Positions 13,001-23,406 of a stretch of 64,000 nt of DNA are shown here, piece by piece. A program made the translations under genes and the position numbers. The notes under the pieces were generated by a model. The model did no database searches and was not told the origin of the DNA. It saw only the letters and a list, made by a program, of their open reading frames with translations. Every line of letters starts with the position of its first letter. The first letter of the stretch is position 1. The stretch is from Pycnopodia helianthoides (Eukaryota > Echinodermata > Asteroidea > Forcipulatida > Asteriidae), in assembly GCA_032158295.1 (NCBI GenBank), contig CM063251.1, positions 9,587,016 through 9,651,015 on the forward strand, given 5' to 3'.

Positions 13001-16000
13001 ATACTCCTCATAAATCTGTCATTTCGTGAAATAACTCGGCTCTCAACGTTGAAAATTTCTGCAAACTTTAAACACAGTTCATCATGCAAACCTATTAGGC
13101 ATGTGTTTGTGCTGTTGCCAGTACTCAATTCAAATGAACGTCCTGCGCCTAACATGCTAGTGTGTGCGTATACATATGCAAAAGGCATGTTACGACAGAA
13201 CGGACAAAACAGAAACTTTTTAATGTTCAGAGCCCACCGCCACAAAATGTATGCAGCCATGGAATGTTACAGTGAGATTAATAGTGACTTGAATTATGGA
13301 GCTCTGAAAACTTTCAGCACCAGTAACGGACCTCATATCCAGGATGTTACTGTAGTATTTATACCAAAGTAACAGGCTTCCAGGGCTAAGATTCCACCCT
13401 CCATCATCTCCAAGTATGATAGTCATACATGTAGGTCTGGATTAATTACAAATTCCAGCCTCGTGGAAGTTTTAAAATGGAATGTCGAAAACCATCATGG
13501 GAAATGATATTTTGACTTCTCATTTGAACTTGCTTGTAAAGTTAACCACTCAAAGTATGCAGGTTATAACGTCTGTTTGGTGTTTGTTCAAAGGTTTTTG
13601 ATGCAGTTATAGGATGGGTCAAGTATGACCTAGATGACCGAAGGCCACTGATGCCAGAACTACTGTCCAGGGTTCGACTCCCACTAATCCGTCCACAGAT
13701 TCTAACAGATAGAGTATCAACAGAAGAGCTTGTCAGGAGCTCACACCAGTGTAGGTTAGTCATCTCTACTATTGGCTGATCTTAAAATGCTTTTCAAAAT
13801 TGTTTTTCTTCTTTTTATTTTAAGTGATCAAGGGACATTCCTTTGTAAATTGCTTCAAAGTTTTAGTGGGTCAGCAGAAACACATTCCAGTCTTTTTTTA
13901 AGATTAAAGATTGAACTACAATAACTGACTGGCAATCATTCATGAAATAATTGATCTTAAAAACTGTCGGTTCCAAAGAGCTGAGTGATTTATCTTTTCA
14001 AATCATTTTAAGTTGCTTTTTTTTTTTGTTAGGGGGGGGGGCTTTTGTTTAAAATAAACGTCTCCAGCAAGTGTTACAAGTGTGGATTTGGCCATTACTC
14101 ATTACATTAGGTATACAATGTAGATCATGTCACCTTGAATACAAAAAGAGTGACATTGTATGTGTGTTCCAGTGCATTTCCTTGCAGGCAGATTTCTACA
14201 CTGGTCGTATGAGTTACATTTTGTATCATAATTACCATAAAAATTATAACTTGTAAAAAATAACAGATGAACAAGTTTTAAGGTGTGCACCCCTTTCTTT
14301 TCATCAAAAGTACACATAGATAAAAATGGCATGGTGCAATTTCATTGTTTCTTCTATTGAGCTGTGTACAAATTGCATGCAGGAAGTCCAGGCTCTGTTC
14401 CTGTTTTGTACACTTGTGATGTCACAGGGTACATGTACATGATCGATACGATTATAAAAAATAGATTAAAAATTAAATGTATTTATGAGCATTAAACTAC
14501 TATAAAGTAATAATAACCACATTTAAATAGCACCTTTTCCTGGGGTTACAAACACCCGGAGGATGACCAAGAAAATACAACAAAGACAAGGATATATTAG
14601 CAGAAAACCAAATGTAAAACTCTTGGCAGGCCCATGCAGACCTACTACATGCATTTGTCAGTTTGTGCACAATTTTTGAAATGAACTTGAACAAGGCACA
14701 CATGGTGTTCAATGTCTCGGACATGAACACTGAGCACAAGGACTTTAACTTGATCCATCTTTCATTGTAATTCTCTTCAATGTAATAATATCATTAAGGA
14801 AAATTGTCATTCAACTACAGTAATGTTAAATTATATTAATTAAATAGGGGAGTATACTTGGTGTGAAAATGTTGCCTACACCTGAAGGGTTTATCTTGTT
14901 TTGGAATGAACAAAGATGAACAAAATGACTAGAGCAGGATTTGAACCTGCTACCGCTGGGTTTAAGTGCCCATGGTCTACCAACTGAGCTATCTAGCCCT
15001 AGTTGGTGGTCTCCCTATGTTGTAAATATCTGCATTTGGGGGCACCTGTCAGATGTCTTTGTTCACCTCAAAATTGATTTATAATTACCCAGTCAGTTTC
15101 TCTTGTGGTTTTTGTACTCGGGTTTATCTTGTGTTAGGCATTCTGAAGGATAAATCAACATTCAACTTTCTTGATATTACCAGTTCCACTCTACGTTAGA
15201 CTATGTCTTTAACTTGTTTTATTTCTGCTACTAGGGACCTTGTAGATGAAGCGAAAGATTATCACCTGATGCCAGAACGGAGGGCTCTCTTCCAAAGTCA
15301 ACGCACAAAGCCAAGGCTATGCAATGATATCGCTGGACTCATCTATGCAGTCGGGGGCTTGACTAGAGCAGGTTAGTTTAGCAATTCTACATTTAACTTG
15401 GCCTCTGTGTTCATTAGAGTCTATGTGTGGTTGTACCTAATGAGGATGGAGTTACAGTCTTGTAGTTGTAATTGACTACACTGCAGGGCAGATTATCTCA
15501 TTTCCATGTACTGGCTTGTACCATGTGAACAAGAAACCTATACTTGTACCGGTAATTGAGCAGCTATATCCTGCAAAATAAATTTTACATGTAGTGTGTA
15601 ACATTCTTTGGTCTTTGGAGTGTATTTATTTCATTCATTCTCCGTAATTGCTTTGAATAAAACAAGTTGGTTTTCTAAGAGTAAATTATTTTTTATTAAA
15701 ATGTTTACAACATACATGTACACACTGTGACACATGTATGCACGAAGGTACGTGTGCAATGTGCATTGTACATGTAGGTTGTGTATGTAAAGTTGTTCAC
15801 CCATACAGAAAGTTGGCAACATTGAGATTTCTAAAATATGCATTTTCTAGGACAGAAACTTTATGCTAAGAACTTGTTATTCAGACTGTCTCCAAGCAAA
15901 AGTTATATTCAAGCAAAAGATAAGATATTTCAAAAATTAAACTAGATGCTTAAAAATTATGGAAAAAATACTGAAAATATCAATGTAGTTAATTCTGGTT

Positions 16001-19000
16001 TGCAAAGAGTAAGGGTAAATTTAGAACAATTATTGTACATCAGGACGGCCAGTGGTCTGAGGCCAGTGGTTTTAGTGTCAGGCCAGTCCAACAGTCTTGT
16101 GTGTTTTCAATTGAATAACAATACCTCACTTTGTAATATCTTGAACAGAAACCAAATAACAAATTATGTTCAAATGTGGACTTTGAGTCTGAAATATACA
16201 TTTTAATTCTATTGAGTAATGAACTATACATAAAGGCAAAGTATATCTTTGGTTTTTGGGACCGTTTGATTGTTTTAATCATATATAAATGTTGATATAT
16301 AGCGTACAATAAAACTAACCTGTGAAAATTTCATTTCAAAAGGTGGTCACATTTTTGAAATATCGCCAAAATCTGCAGTGAATATGTCCACGCATAAAGA
16401 ATAATCCCTAATAGGAATACACGATCTCAGAAACGTTTCTGACAGAAACGTTTCTCAGATTCAAATTTTGGGGGATAAAAACTGACATATTTTTCCATAT
16501 CCACATTATTTAGAATTGAAATATTTCCCAAAATGCTTTATACTATCGAAAGTTGCTTTACTTCTAACCAAGTCAGTTTTTATTGCCATTAATTTTTAGA
16601 GTGATTACCAATCATATACCTTCCCTTTAATACCCAAAGAGACAAATGAGAAATCTTCTCTTGCATGTCTTAGAGCAATTATGCTAATCATATGCTAATC
16701 AGTATTTCCCCCTGTTCAAATTACTTTTATGCACCTGCTTTATATGATTGTGATTGAAATTGTTCCCTAAAAAAAACCATGAACACTGACAATGTTTGTA
16801 TCTTTTGTTGTTATTTGTCCCCTTTCTTTTCTTTCTTTTAATCACCTGATAATTCACTTGTAAGTTTTTCTATTTAATGGTTTTGTTTTCTCTTATTTTT
16901 CTGTTTTTATAGGAGAATCCCTGAATGCTGTAGAAATCTATGAGCCTGCAATAAATAAATGGCTGATTGGAAAGCCGATGACAACCCCACGCAGTAGAGT
17001 AGGGGTGACGGTATTGAACAGTAGACTGTATGCAATAGGTGGATATGATGGACAAGCTAGACTTAATACAGTAGAGGTGTTTGATCCTTGTAGCAATGAA
17101 TGGTGGGATGTAGCTCCTATGAATAGTAGAAGAAGGTATGTAATGACACTTTAACAAGTGTCTCTTTTGAAATAAACTCTTGTCAAAATTTAGCTAAGTT
17201 CTCTGTATTCTCATTGAGCTAGTGGCTATGACAAAAAAATACAACCACGAATTTGAATAGTGGAAAAAAGAACAGATAATTCTTAAATTAAGAGTCCTTG
17301 TGCCGCTGTAAAAAAAAAAAAAAAAAAAAACTGTGTATGACTTGTAAGACTGTATCAGGTCACATGCCACATTACATTTTTACAGTCAGTACTTACATGG
17401 CATTTGTAACAGACAATGAGACAAACATGTATCGACTACCAAGGAGCTATTTTTTAAGCTACTATTGGTTATTCTCAACCACATTGTTCTTGGAGTGCTT
17501 TGCTGCACTACATATATCATGTTCACTTCACCCACACTTTATAAATTAATTATCTAATACTTTTAAATTTGAGCTGAGATATCCTTCCTGATTTACTCTC
17601 AACAGTTAGTGGGTTAATTTAGAAAACAACAATGTGTGTGGTTGGACAATGTAACATATAAATGAAGGCTGTACTCAATTTAGACAGTGGAGTGATATTA
17701 CTGAATGGCCTCGTGCACCAGACTCAAATTCTGGTGTTGTTAGAATGTGGGTTTGTTGTCCTGGTAAAGAACTTGGTGCAGGTATTGTTAAGAGAAGGGG
17801 CTTGCCCCGGTGTACCATGCCCGATATGGGGGCAGAGGGTACCCACCCCCCCCAATGTTTCCATACTTTTAACAGCAGCAATATGGGCAACCTCACCTTG
17901 TGTCCCTGTAGAGGTGTGATGCAGGTTGCTTCATATCAACACATCATTCACCACTTGGTTTGATAATTGGGCACCAGTAGTTACAGACATGACAGACATG
18001 ATGTATTATAAATGTACACTATTAATATTATTACCAAATGATGAAGTGAAAAGTCTGTAAAAATGCTCTAAAAATAAAGGATGTTTAAAATTCAGTTAAT
18101 ACCCTTGAAAGGCCCAAGTTTTCTGATGTGCAATCGATGATGTTTTTAAAACTAAACCTCCAATGTTGTTACAGTTTATTGTACATTGTGGGTTGATTTT
18201 TAGGAAGGAACTGTACTGTGGTTTTTGTTGAAATTGTGGGGTTAACCCCACAATGTTTTTAACAAGACAGATAAGAGAAAAGAGATGATAGAAAACAAAT
18301 GCGGTAAGCCCACAATGTCGCTGTACAAAAGAAGTGTGCATTTTTACCAGGAAGCCTTTACTTTTCATGTACACTACAGACAAGACAACAGACGCATTTT
18401 GATGTGATAGTAATACCAATGATCCAGTCAAGAATAACTTCTGTAATATTTTCCACATTTTATGAAGTATCCATCCAGCTGACTAATCACTATAAACGAC
18501 TGTTATCATTTGAACAGGTACTGATGTTTATTAATGATGATATTTATTATTGATATGACATTGACAGTGCCCTTGGTGTAGCAGCTCTAGATGGCCGTGT
18601 ATATGCATGTGGTGGTTATGATGGTATATCATCGCTCAGTTCAGTGGAGTGCTATGACCCTGATACTAACAAGTACGTATGACACACCATAAGGACGACT
18701 TCACACACACTTTACGTCTCTCTTGCTGTAAATCATCCCAAATGTTACAAAATCCTCTCCTTGGTTTTACTTGAGTTTGATGGATTCAACTGCACAGCAG
18801 AGTCATCCATGCTTGTTATTGAGTGAGGCAATTCAATATTATCAGATTATTTGCCTGATACTGAGGAACCATCAGATGGATTTGTCAGCCCCACTTAGAA
18901 ACTGAGCAATTTACAATATAGGACAGTGCCATAAGTTTGGCTGGGAGAGACCATTCTTTGCATTATCATCCTTCTGAATGGTTGTGTACTGATTATATTG

Positions 19001-21790
19001 TTTAGTCAAAAATACAACACATGAGTTAAGCTTGTAAGTAATAGCTAGCTGTGAGGATTGAACTTGATTTGTATGGATTCATACGGGCCAGTGACGTAGC
19101 TTATATGGCGTTAGTAGTTAAGTCCTTAGTCATTTGTGGTTGTCAACGGCGCAGTCATTGCTTCGTGCTGTCGCCTTAGTTGTATGGTTGTATTGTGGCA
19201 TTGTCGACTTTGTACCATTGAACCAACAATGTGACTGGCACAACACAACATTGCTCGCACGATACAATTAATGTATGGCATAATGCGTCAATGCAATGGC
19301 ACAACACAACAATGTGACAGCACTATACCAGAAGTACTAAACTATGCGACAGCTCAATGCGTCAATGCGATGGCACGACATGACAATGTGACTGCACTAT
19401 ACCAGAAGTAAACTATGCGACTAAACTATGCGACAGTTGAGCATCAATGCGATGGCACGACACGACTATGACCATTGACCGGGCAAATACCGGGGATTCA
19501 ACTATTCACGCCAGACATGTGACGATGGCAGTAATGAAATTCCATAAACTTGTTAGAAGTTTTTTGGTTTTTTTTGTCATATGGGTATTGGTGATATTTA
19601 ACTCCTCATGCAAGGCTTCAAAATGCATTTGTCAGATCAAAATTCAAATTTCCTTATGGGTTTTGATTACTGCATATTGGAATGCCTACCTTATAGGGGC
19701 AAACTCTTATTGGTGCACTGTATTTAAAGGGAATTTCCAGAATCGTCACATATCAAATGTAGATACTCTGTTGTGAAGGGTTAGTTTCTGCTGAGATCTC
19801 AAACTACATGTATTAGCCTTTACATGTATGTGTTTAAAACTGCAAAACAAAGATTGTTCTTTATAATTTAGTCAAAGCTAATCCTGGCTCTTTCATTGAA
19901 CAGATGGTACATAGTGTCTGACATGAAAAAGTCACGCAGTGCTGCTGGTGTAGCTGTACTCAATGGTGAAATATATGCAGTAGGAGGACATGATGGTCTG
20001 CAGATATTCAAATCTGTAAGTTCACTTATTCAAGTATTTCACATGTTAAATAAGTATTAATTATCAAGTAATAAACCACAAGGGAAACTGACTGGGTAGA
20101 TTGTTAAATAATCTTGGGTTGAACAAAGAAAAATTGACATGCATGGGCTCTACCAACTGAGTTATCTAGCCCTGTGTTGGCGGTCTCCAATAAGTCCAGT
20201 AAATTTTTCTTTTTTTTAACCAAAAGTTAAGTAACAATTGATCACACAAATCTGAATAAATTAATAATATTTTCTCACCTCATCTCAGCTCAGCACTGTT
20301 AGCTAATTTAAGTAGTTTAGTCAACATAATAAATGGCAGTAGTTGTTTAACAAGTGCTGTACTTGCTGTACTTACAATCCCCTCTAGTTTTGCCAAAATT
20401 TGAAGGACAATGTGTTTTTAAGATTTTGTAGATGAGTTGATGCTATGGAAGCCTGTGGAGTTCACATAAACAAATTGGGATTCAAATTCAATTCAATTTT
20501 TTCTTGTTGTTTTAGGGTAAGAGGTAAAATAAAGAGACAAAAATCATAGTTCGAAATTTGAAATTTGAAAAAAATTCAGTATGCAGCCATTGCAACACTT
20601 TAAGTGAAAATGTCAAAAAGTCTGAAAAGATTTCCCTCAGAAAGGTTGGTTAATGGCTTAACACAAACAAGACTCAAGGAATATGCTCTGTTTATGAACT
20701 ATTTAAAATAACTCCCCATATTCATTTATTCATCTGATATGGAGCATGTCCTTTATTCAAATTATTGAAGTAAGGCAGGGGGTGATGCTGGGACATGCTT
20801 CACATGCATCCTGACTCACCAGCTCAGAAAGCTGTAGTTGGCTCAGGACACCTGAGAGGCCGTCTTGGCCGTCACAAAACTAGCTTACTTGATATTCGAC
20901 CAAAAGATTTGAATGCTTGTCAGTTGTCCCTGAAGACCCACAACGATAGTCCACAGCTTTGTGATGTAACTGGGGATTAATTATCCGGGAATACTCTGTA
21001 TAGTAAAGACTGATAGGATATTTAGTCATCGTTCACTTGCTAATATCGGTCCTGTATGCAGTTTATATATTATTTTTGGGTTGAACAGAGAAAAATTTAC
21101 TGGAGCGAGGTTTTTATCAACGGCCTCCGGATTAACATGCTGGCGCTTACCAACTGAGCTGACTAGCCCTAATGTTGGCAATCTCCCTTTTTTGTCAATA
21201 TCTTTGTTCAGTTAGCTCAGTTGGTAGGGCACTGGCACGTTAATCAGAAGGCCATTGGTTCAAATCCTGCTCCACTCATTTTTCTTTGTTCAACCACAAA
21301 TTGTTAAAAATTGACCTAGTCAGTTTCCCTTGTGGTTTATTACCAGTTTATAAACTATCATTCAAGTTGTCAAATTTCAATCATTGTACTATAACTATCT
21401 TCCTAGGTGGAGTGCTTCAATCATTTCACTGGTCGATGGACAGTGGTACCTTCCATGCAGAGTAAGCGTTGTCGATTAGGAGTGACAGCATTCAATGGGA
21501 AACTCTATGTATGTGGGGGTTATGATGGATGTAAGTTTCTTGACACAGTGGAGGTATACGACCCTGTAGCCAATGAATGGTCCTTTGCTACACCCATGAA
21601 CTCAAGGCGTAGTAGGGTTGCTCTTGTAGCTAACCAGGGTCATTTGTACGCTATTGGAGGATACGATGGATTAACCAATCTGAACTCAGTAGAGATGTAT
21701 GATCACCATCTAGATAAATGGAGCCTGGTATCACCTATGACAGCTCATGAAGGTGGAGTTGGTGTAGGTGTTATACCATTGACTGGTTGA
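6847..21790 (+). CDS. KLHL18: Kelch-like protein 18 orthologue, ten exons, complete
   Basis: Joined exons: 6847-7008, 8673-8803, 9390-9530, 12373-12571, 13594-13754, 15235-15371, 16913-17135, 18568-18672, 19904-20015 and 21407-21790. They total 1755 nt, coding 584 aa, close to vertebrate KLHL18 (about 574 aa). Every intron is GT-AG and all phases agree. Domains: BTB about residues 40-140 ([28 protein letters not shown]), BACK about 146-265, and six kelch repeats about 295-584 with repeated GGYDG/GGHDG turns. The wording of BACK ([34 protein letters not shown]) and the C-terminus ([12 protein letters not shown]) are specific for KLHL18. In vertebrates this protein is a CUL3 substrate adaptor; Aurora A and UNC119 are reported targets. 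The start is the first in-frame ATG, with a 38-residue leader before the BTB. It is convergent with the Lifeguard gene. No broken residue was seen. Confidence 0.96.
8151..8223. repeat. Hairpin repeat GATAATCGTAACCCTCC, copy 2
   Basis: TGCGATAATCGTAACTCTCC and GGGAGGATGGAGGGATACAA flank a 20-nt spacer. It lies in KLHL18 intron 1. The right arm is more diverged than in the other copies (ends TTTTTGCAAC). Confidence 0.75.
8673..8803 (+). CDS. KLHL18: KLHL18 exon 2 (residues 55-97)
   Basis: Acceptor TTTTGCTCAG|GTTGG and donor CCTAG|GTAAGT, leaving phase 2. It codes the BTB core [16 protein letters not shown] to the SGIEP turn. Confidence 0.95.
8925..9300 (+). repeat. Dispersed about 350-bp repeat (family R350), KLHL18 intron 2
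   Basis: TATTATACAGGATTGGTAGA followed by GCTGACA, and then CCTGTGAAAATTTTGGCTCA, is shared with the reverse complement of 57790-58145. Related copies or ends lie at 16215-16640, 33660-34020 and 63790-64000. No ORF. The class (SINE-like or MITE) is unresolved. Confidence 0.65.
9390..9530 (+). CDS. KLHL18: KLHL18 exon 3 (residues 98-144)
   Basis: Acceptor ACAATTCAG|TGCTC and donor GACAG|GTAATG, phase 2. It finishes the BTB fold ([14 protein letters not shown]) through [16 protein letters not shown]. Confidence 0.95.
9790..10145 (+). mobile_element. tRNA-derived SINE (family S1), full-length-looking
   Basis: The head resembles a class II (Leu-like) tRNA: A-box TGACCGAGCGG at 9801, ACTCAAG anticodon region, and B-box GGTTCGAGTCCC at about 9860. 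A non-tRNA body follows (TGTCCTTAAGCAAGACACTT, CCTTCGGATGGGACGTAAAG, GTAATGCACATAAAAGAACC) to about 10,145. Other copies are at 17690, 32165 and 36785. It sits in KLHL18 intron 3. It is not a functional tRNA gene, because a SINE body follows without an end. Confidence 0.85.
11990..12180 (-). mobile_element. SINE S1-related fragment
   Basis: The minus strand reads GGGAGCTGAGATGG and GGCAGAGGTTGTTCTTGT-like strings. These match the 3' half of the element at 32165-32460 (GCAGAGATGGTTCTTGTGAT, AGGGAGCTGAGATGGTTTAA). It lies just upstream of KLHL18 exon 4. Confidence 0.5.
12373..12571 (+). CDS. KLHL18: KLHL18 exon 4 (residues 145-211)
   Basis: Acceptor TATACACAG|GTTAC and donor GAACAG|GTAACG, phase 0. 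It codes the first half of BACK ([17 protein letters not shown] to [10 protein letters not shown]). Confidence 0.95.
13594..13754 (+). CDS. KLHL18: KLHL18 exon 5 (residues 212-264)
   Basis: Acceptor GTTCAAAG|GTTTTT and donor GTGTAG|GTTAGT, phase 2. It codes the second half of BACK ([33 protein letters not shown]). Confidence 0.95.
14880..15145 (-). mobile_element. tRNA-derived SINE (family S2)
   Basis: On the minus strand the head reads TAGATAGCTCAGTTGGTAGA (A-box) to GCAGGTTCAAATCCTGC (perfect 5-bp T stem, B-box) at 14999-14931. The + strand side carries GAACAAAATGACT, and the far end is CAGTTTCTCTTGTGG. Other copies are at 20060, 21060 (pair) and 37600. The anticodon arm is degenerate, so a working tRNA is unlikely. 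Confidence 0.8.
15235..15371 (+). CDS. KLHL18: KLHL18 exon 6 (residues 265-310)
   Basis: Acceptor GCTACTAG|GGACC and donor GAGCAG|GTTAGT, phase 1. It codes the KLHL18-diagnostic [14 protein letters not shown] and enters the propeller at [11 protein letters not shown]. Confidence 0.95.
16215..16640. repeat. R350-related repeat with doubled palindrome
   Basis: AACCTGTGAAAATTTCATTT, then two copies of the palindrome AGAAACGTTTCT (16433-16444 and about 16454-16465) and ATGCTTTATACTATCG occur in the same order as in the other R350 copies. The foldback centre is the most conserved part. KLHL18 intron 6. Confidence 0.6.
16913..17135 (+). CDS. KLHL18: KLHL18 exon 7 (residues 311-384)
   Basis: Acceptor TTTTTATAG|GAGAA after a long T-rich tract; donor AGAAG|GTATGT, phase 2. 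It codes the end of kelch 1 and kelch 2 ([20 protein letters not shown]). Confidence 0.95.
17690..17975 (+). mobile_element. SINE S1, diverged copy
   Basis: GCACCAGACTCAAATTCTGG matches the S1 tRNA-like head, followed by GAACTTGGTGCAG and GAAGGGGCTTGCCCC in body order. The B-box is eroded. KLHL18 intron 7. Confidence 0.55.
18568..18672 (+). CDS. KLHL18: KLHL18 exon 8 (residues 385-419)
   Basis: Acceptor CATTGACAG|TGCCC and donor AACAA|GTACGT, phase 2. It codes kelch 3 ([19 protein letters not shown]). Confidence 0.92.
19285..19480 (+). repeat. Imperfect tandem repeat of about 65-75 bp
   Basis: CAATGCGATGGCACGACA-like units followed by TGACAATGTGACTGCACTAT and ACCAGAAGTAAACTATGCGA recur about three times. 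Each unit mixes GCGACAG and CAATGCG blocks. KLHL18 intron 8. Confidence 0.7.
19904..20015 (+). CDS. KLHL18: KLHL18 exon 9 (residues 420-457)
   Basis: Acceptor CATTGAACAG|ATGGT and donor AAATCT|GTAAGT, phase 0. It codes kelch 4 ([20 protein letters not shown]). Confidence 0.94.
20055..20200 (-). mobile_element. SINE S2, partial copy
   Basis: AACCACAAGGGAAACTGACT, GAACAAAGAAAAATTGAC and CTCTACCAACTGAGTTATCT occur in the S2 order, but the B-box region is missing, so the tRNA-like head is internally deleted. KLHL18 intron 9. Confidence 0.65.
21060..21345. mobile_element. Two SINE S2 copies head to head
   Basis: A minus-strand copy (CTTACCAACTGAGCTGACTA, about 21079-21190) abuts a plus-strand copy with the A-box TTAGCTCAGTTGGTAGG (21213) and B-box GGTTCAAATCCTGC (about 21258-21271). 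The plus copy ends at CAGTTTCCCTTGTGG (about 21325). It ends about 60 bp before KLHL18 exon 10. Confidence 0.8.
21407..21790 (+). CDS. KLHL18: KLHL18 exon 10 (residues 458-584, stop)
   Basis: Acceptor ATCTTCCTAG|GTGGA; TGA at 21788-21790. It codes kelch 5 and 6, which are not split by an intron, and ends [14 protein letters not shown]. The first codon is GTG, reached by splicing, so this is not a translation start. Confidence 0.96.
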   Translation: MECFNHFTGRWTVVPSMQSKRCRLGVTAFNGKLYVCGGYDGCKFLDTVEVYDPVANEWSFATPMNSRRSRVALVANQGHLYAIGGYDGLTNLNSVEMYDHHLDKWSLVSPMTAHEGGVGVGVIPLTG

Positions 21791-21984
21791 TGCTGTTGAT
21801 GCAGTGGAATGCTATAGAGAAGGATTATCATGAATCTATAGTACAAAGCAATGTACAAGTACATCCATTAGGTGGCAAGATACCCTCGACCATGATGTGG
21901 GTTTTAGCAGCATTCAAGTGTATTCTAGTACTGTGCCAAAATCAATCATTTCTCGGAACTAGTGAAATGGCATTAAAGATGATG

Positions 21985-22110
21985 GCACTTGGTCCCCCAG
22001 CGGGCGACCCCCTTGGGGCGATCCCCTGCGGGCGACCCCCTAAAGGCGACCCCCTGCAGGCGACCCCTAAAGGCGACCCCCTTGGGGCGATCCCGGGCTG
22101 CGGGCGACAT
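21985..22110 (+). repeat. G+C-rich short tandem repeat in the KLHL18 3' flank
   Basis: GGCGACCCCCTTGGGGCGAT and GGGCGACCCCCTAAAGGCGA-type units of about 13-18 bp repeat roughly eight times, starting about 200 bp after the KLHL18 stop. Its composition is far above the A+T-rich surroundings. Probably within the 3' UTR. Confidence 0.85.
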
Positions 22111-22173
22111 AACATAACTAAAGGTGAAGAGAACTAAAACATTAGCGATGATTCATGCGATATCTTAAACTAA

Positions 22174-22750
22174 GGGAATAAAAGAGTTGCGATGACGAAT
22201 GGTCTTAAACGGCCGTTTAAAACCGGCAGGGTCGTAGCCCTGTGATCTGAAAGGCGAGGTCCTTTATTGCAGGGCCATGACCCTGCAAGGTTTGAAGCGG
22301 CCGTTTAAGACCTCTTTGCAACTCTTTTATTCCCATTAATAAATGCCCTTTTTGTTTAAACGCGTAATAATGTGGACAATCTGTTAAACTTTTCTGTAAA
22401 TTTTCAATTCTATTCTGATTGGTTGATCCATTGCAACAAGAGTGTGATATTAACCTATATTGCATGGCCAATATCAAACCCTGGTCTATCACACTGTTCT
22501 AACTGTGCGTAGTGTGCTATTTCAAGCTACATGTCAAGTTTGCTCGAAGATAAAATTTGCCCACGCATGGAAAACGGACATATATAATGCGTCTGCGTCT
22601 CATATCCAGCTCGACCGAAAAACGGGCTGCATAAGCGTTATATTTTCCCGTATTCCTACACGCGCTTGTGCGATGTTACAAATAATATATTGACTTAGAG
22701 CACTAATTTGCCTTGCATAATGAAACAGTGTGGGTGCATTTCATGTTTAT
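22174..22750 (-). mobile_element. Hairpin-tailed element (family HT), subfamily 1
   Basis: 22174-22334 is a hairpin with arms of about 75 bp that begins GGGAATAAAAGAG and ends CTTTTATTCCC. The inner arms carry GGTCTTAAACGGCCGTTT and GCAGGG. The body continues right of 22334 (ATTAATAAATGCCCTTTTTG, then CTGATTGG). It matches, in reverse, the body and hairpin at 50640-51166. The right border is approximate. Confidence 0.75.
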
Positions 22751-23103
22751 GTACAAACCTATTTAAAAGCTTGAAGTTTAGTTTGGTTGATGACCACCTA
22801 TTTGCATATCAATGGACTATCTCTATCAGTGCTTTATTTAATTAATAAGATGAGAAATTGAATGCTCAATCAGTTAATGGTTTATATGGAATATGTGCCA
22901 AACGAAAAAAAACACCCAAATGCACTTGCATCAGTTTTAGCCAGCACAAACATTGAGAATTACCACACGTCTCACAATCATCTCTGTGCCCACGAGGCTT
23001 CTCTAAAAGGACACTTGTTCACATGGGAAAATTGCTTTGAATGATTAGCACTAGCACTCACTCTATACCAAGCAAATTTTCTGATCCAAAATCATACATT
23101 CGG

Positions 23104-23406
23104 AAGGGACATTGAGGGAATAAAAGAGAGCCATAATTATGACTTGTATTTTTTAATTATGACTTCATATTAGTCATAACTATGACTTAGTAAACAAGTG
23201 ATGATTATGACTTCTATACTTATGAATTAATAATACGAGACATATCCCATAAATATGAGTTATGTCTTGTTAATTCAAAATTGTGAGATATGTCATAGTT
23301 ATGATTTATAAGTCATCGTTATGGTTTATGCCAATTTATATTTATAAGATGTAAGTCATAGAATGACTGATAATTATGACGTTTTTTTCTTTTTTCAATG
23401 TCCCTT
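23104..23406. mobile_element. MITE-like element filled with ATTATGACTT repeats
   Basis: Terminal inverted repeats AAGGGACATTG (23104-23114) and CAATGTCCCTT (23396-23406) enclose about 280 bp of A+T-rich ATAATTATGACTT motifs in both orientations. No target duplication was identified and there is no ORF. Confidence 0.65.

Noticed and set aside
12983..13372. 129-codon plus-strand ORF in KLHL18 intron 4
   Set aside because: No recognisable domain, and skipping it gives the correct KLHL18 reading frame between exons 4 and 5.
14931..14999. tRNA gene on the minus strand
   Set aside because: A- and B-boxes and T stem look good, but the anticodon arm pairs badly and the flanks are the S2 SINE repeat.
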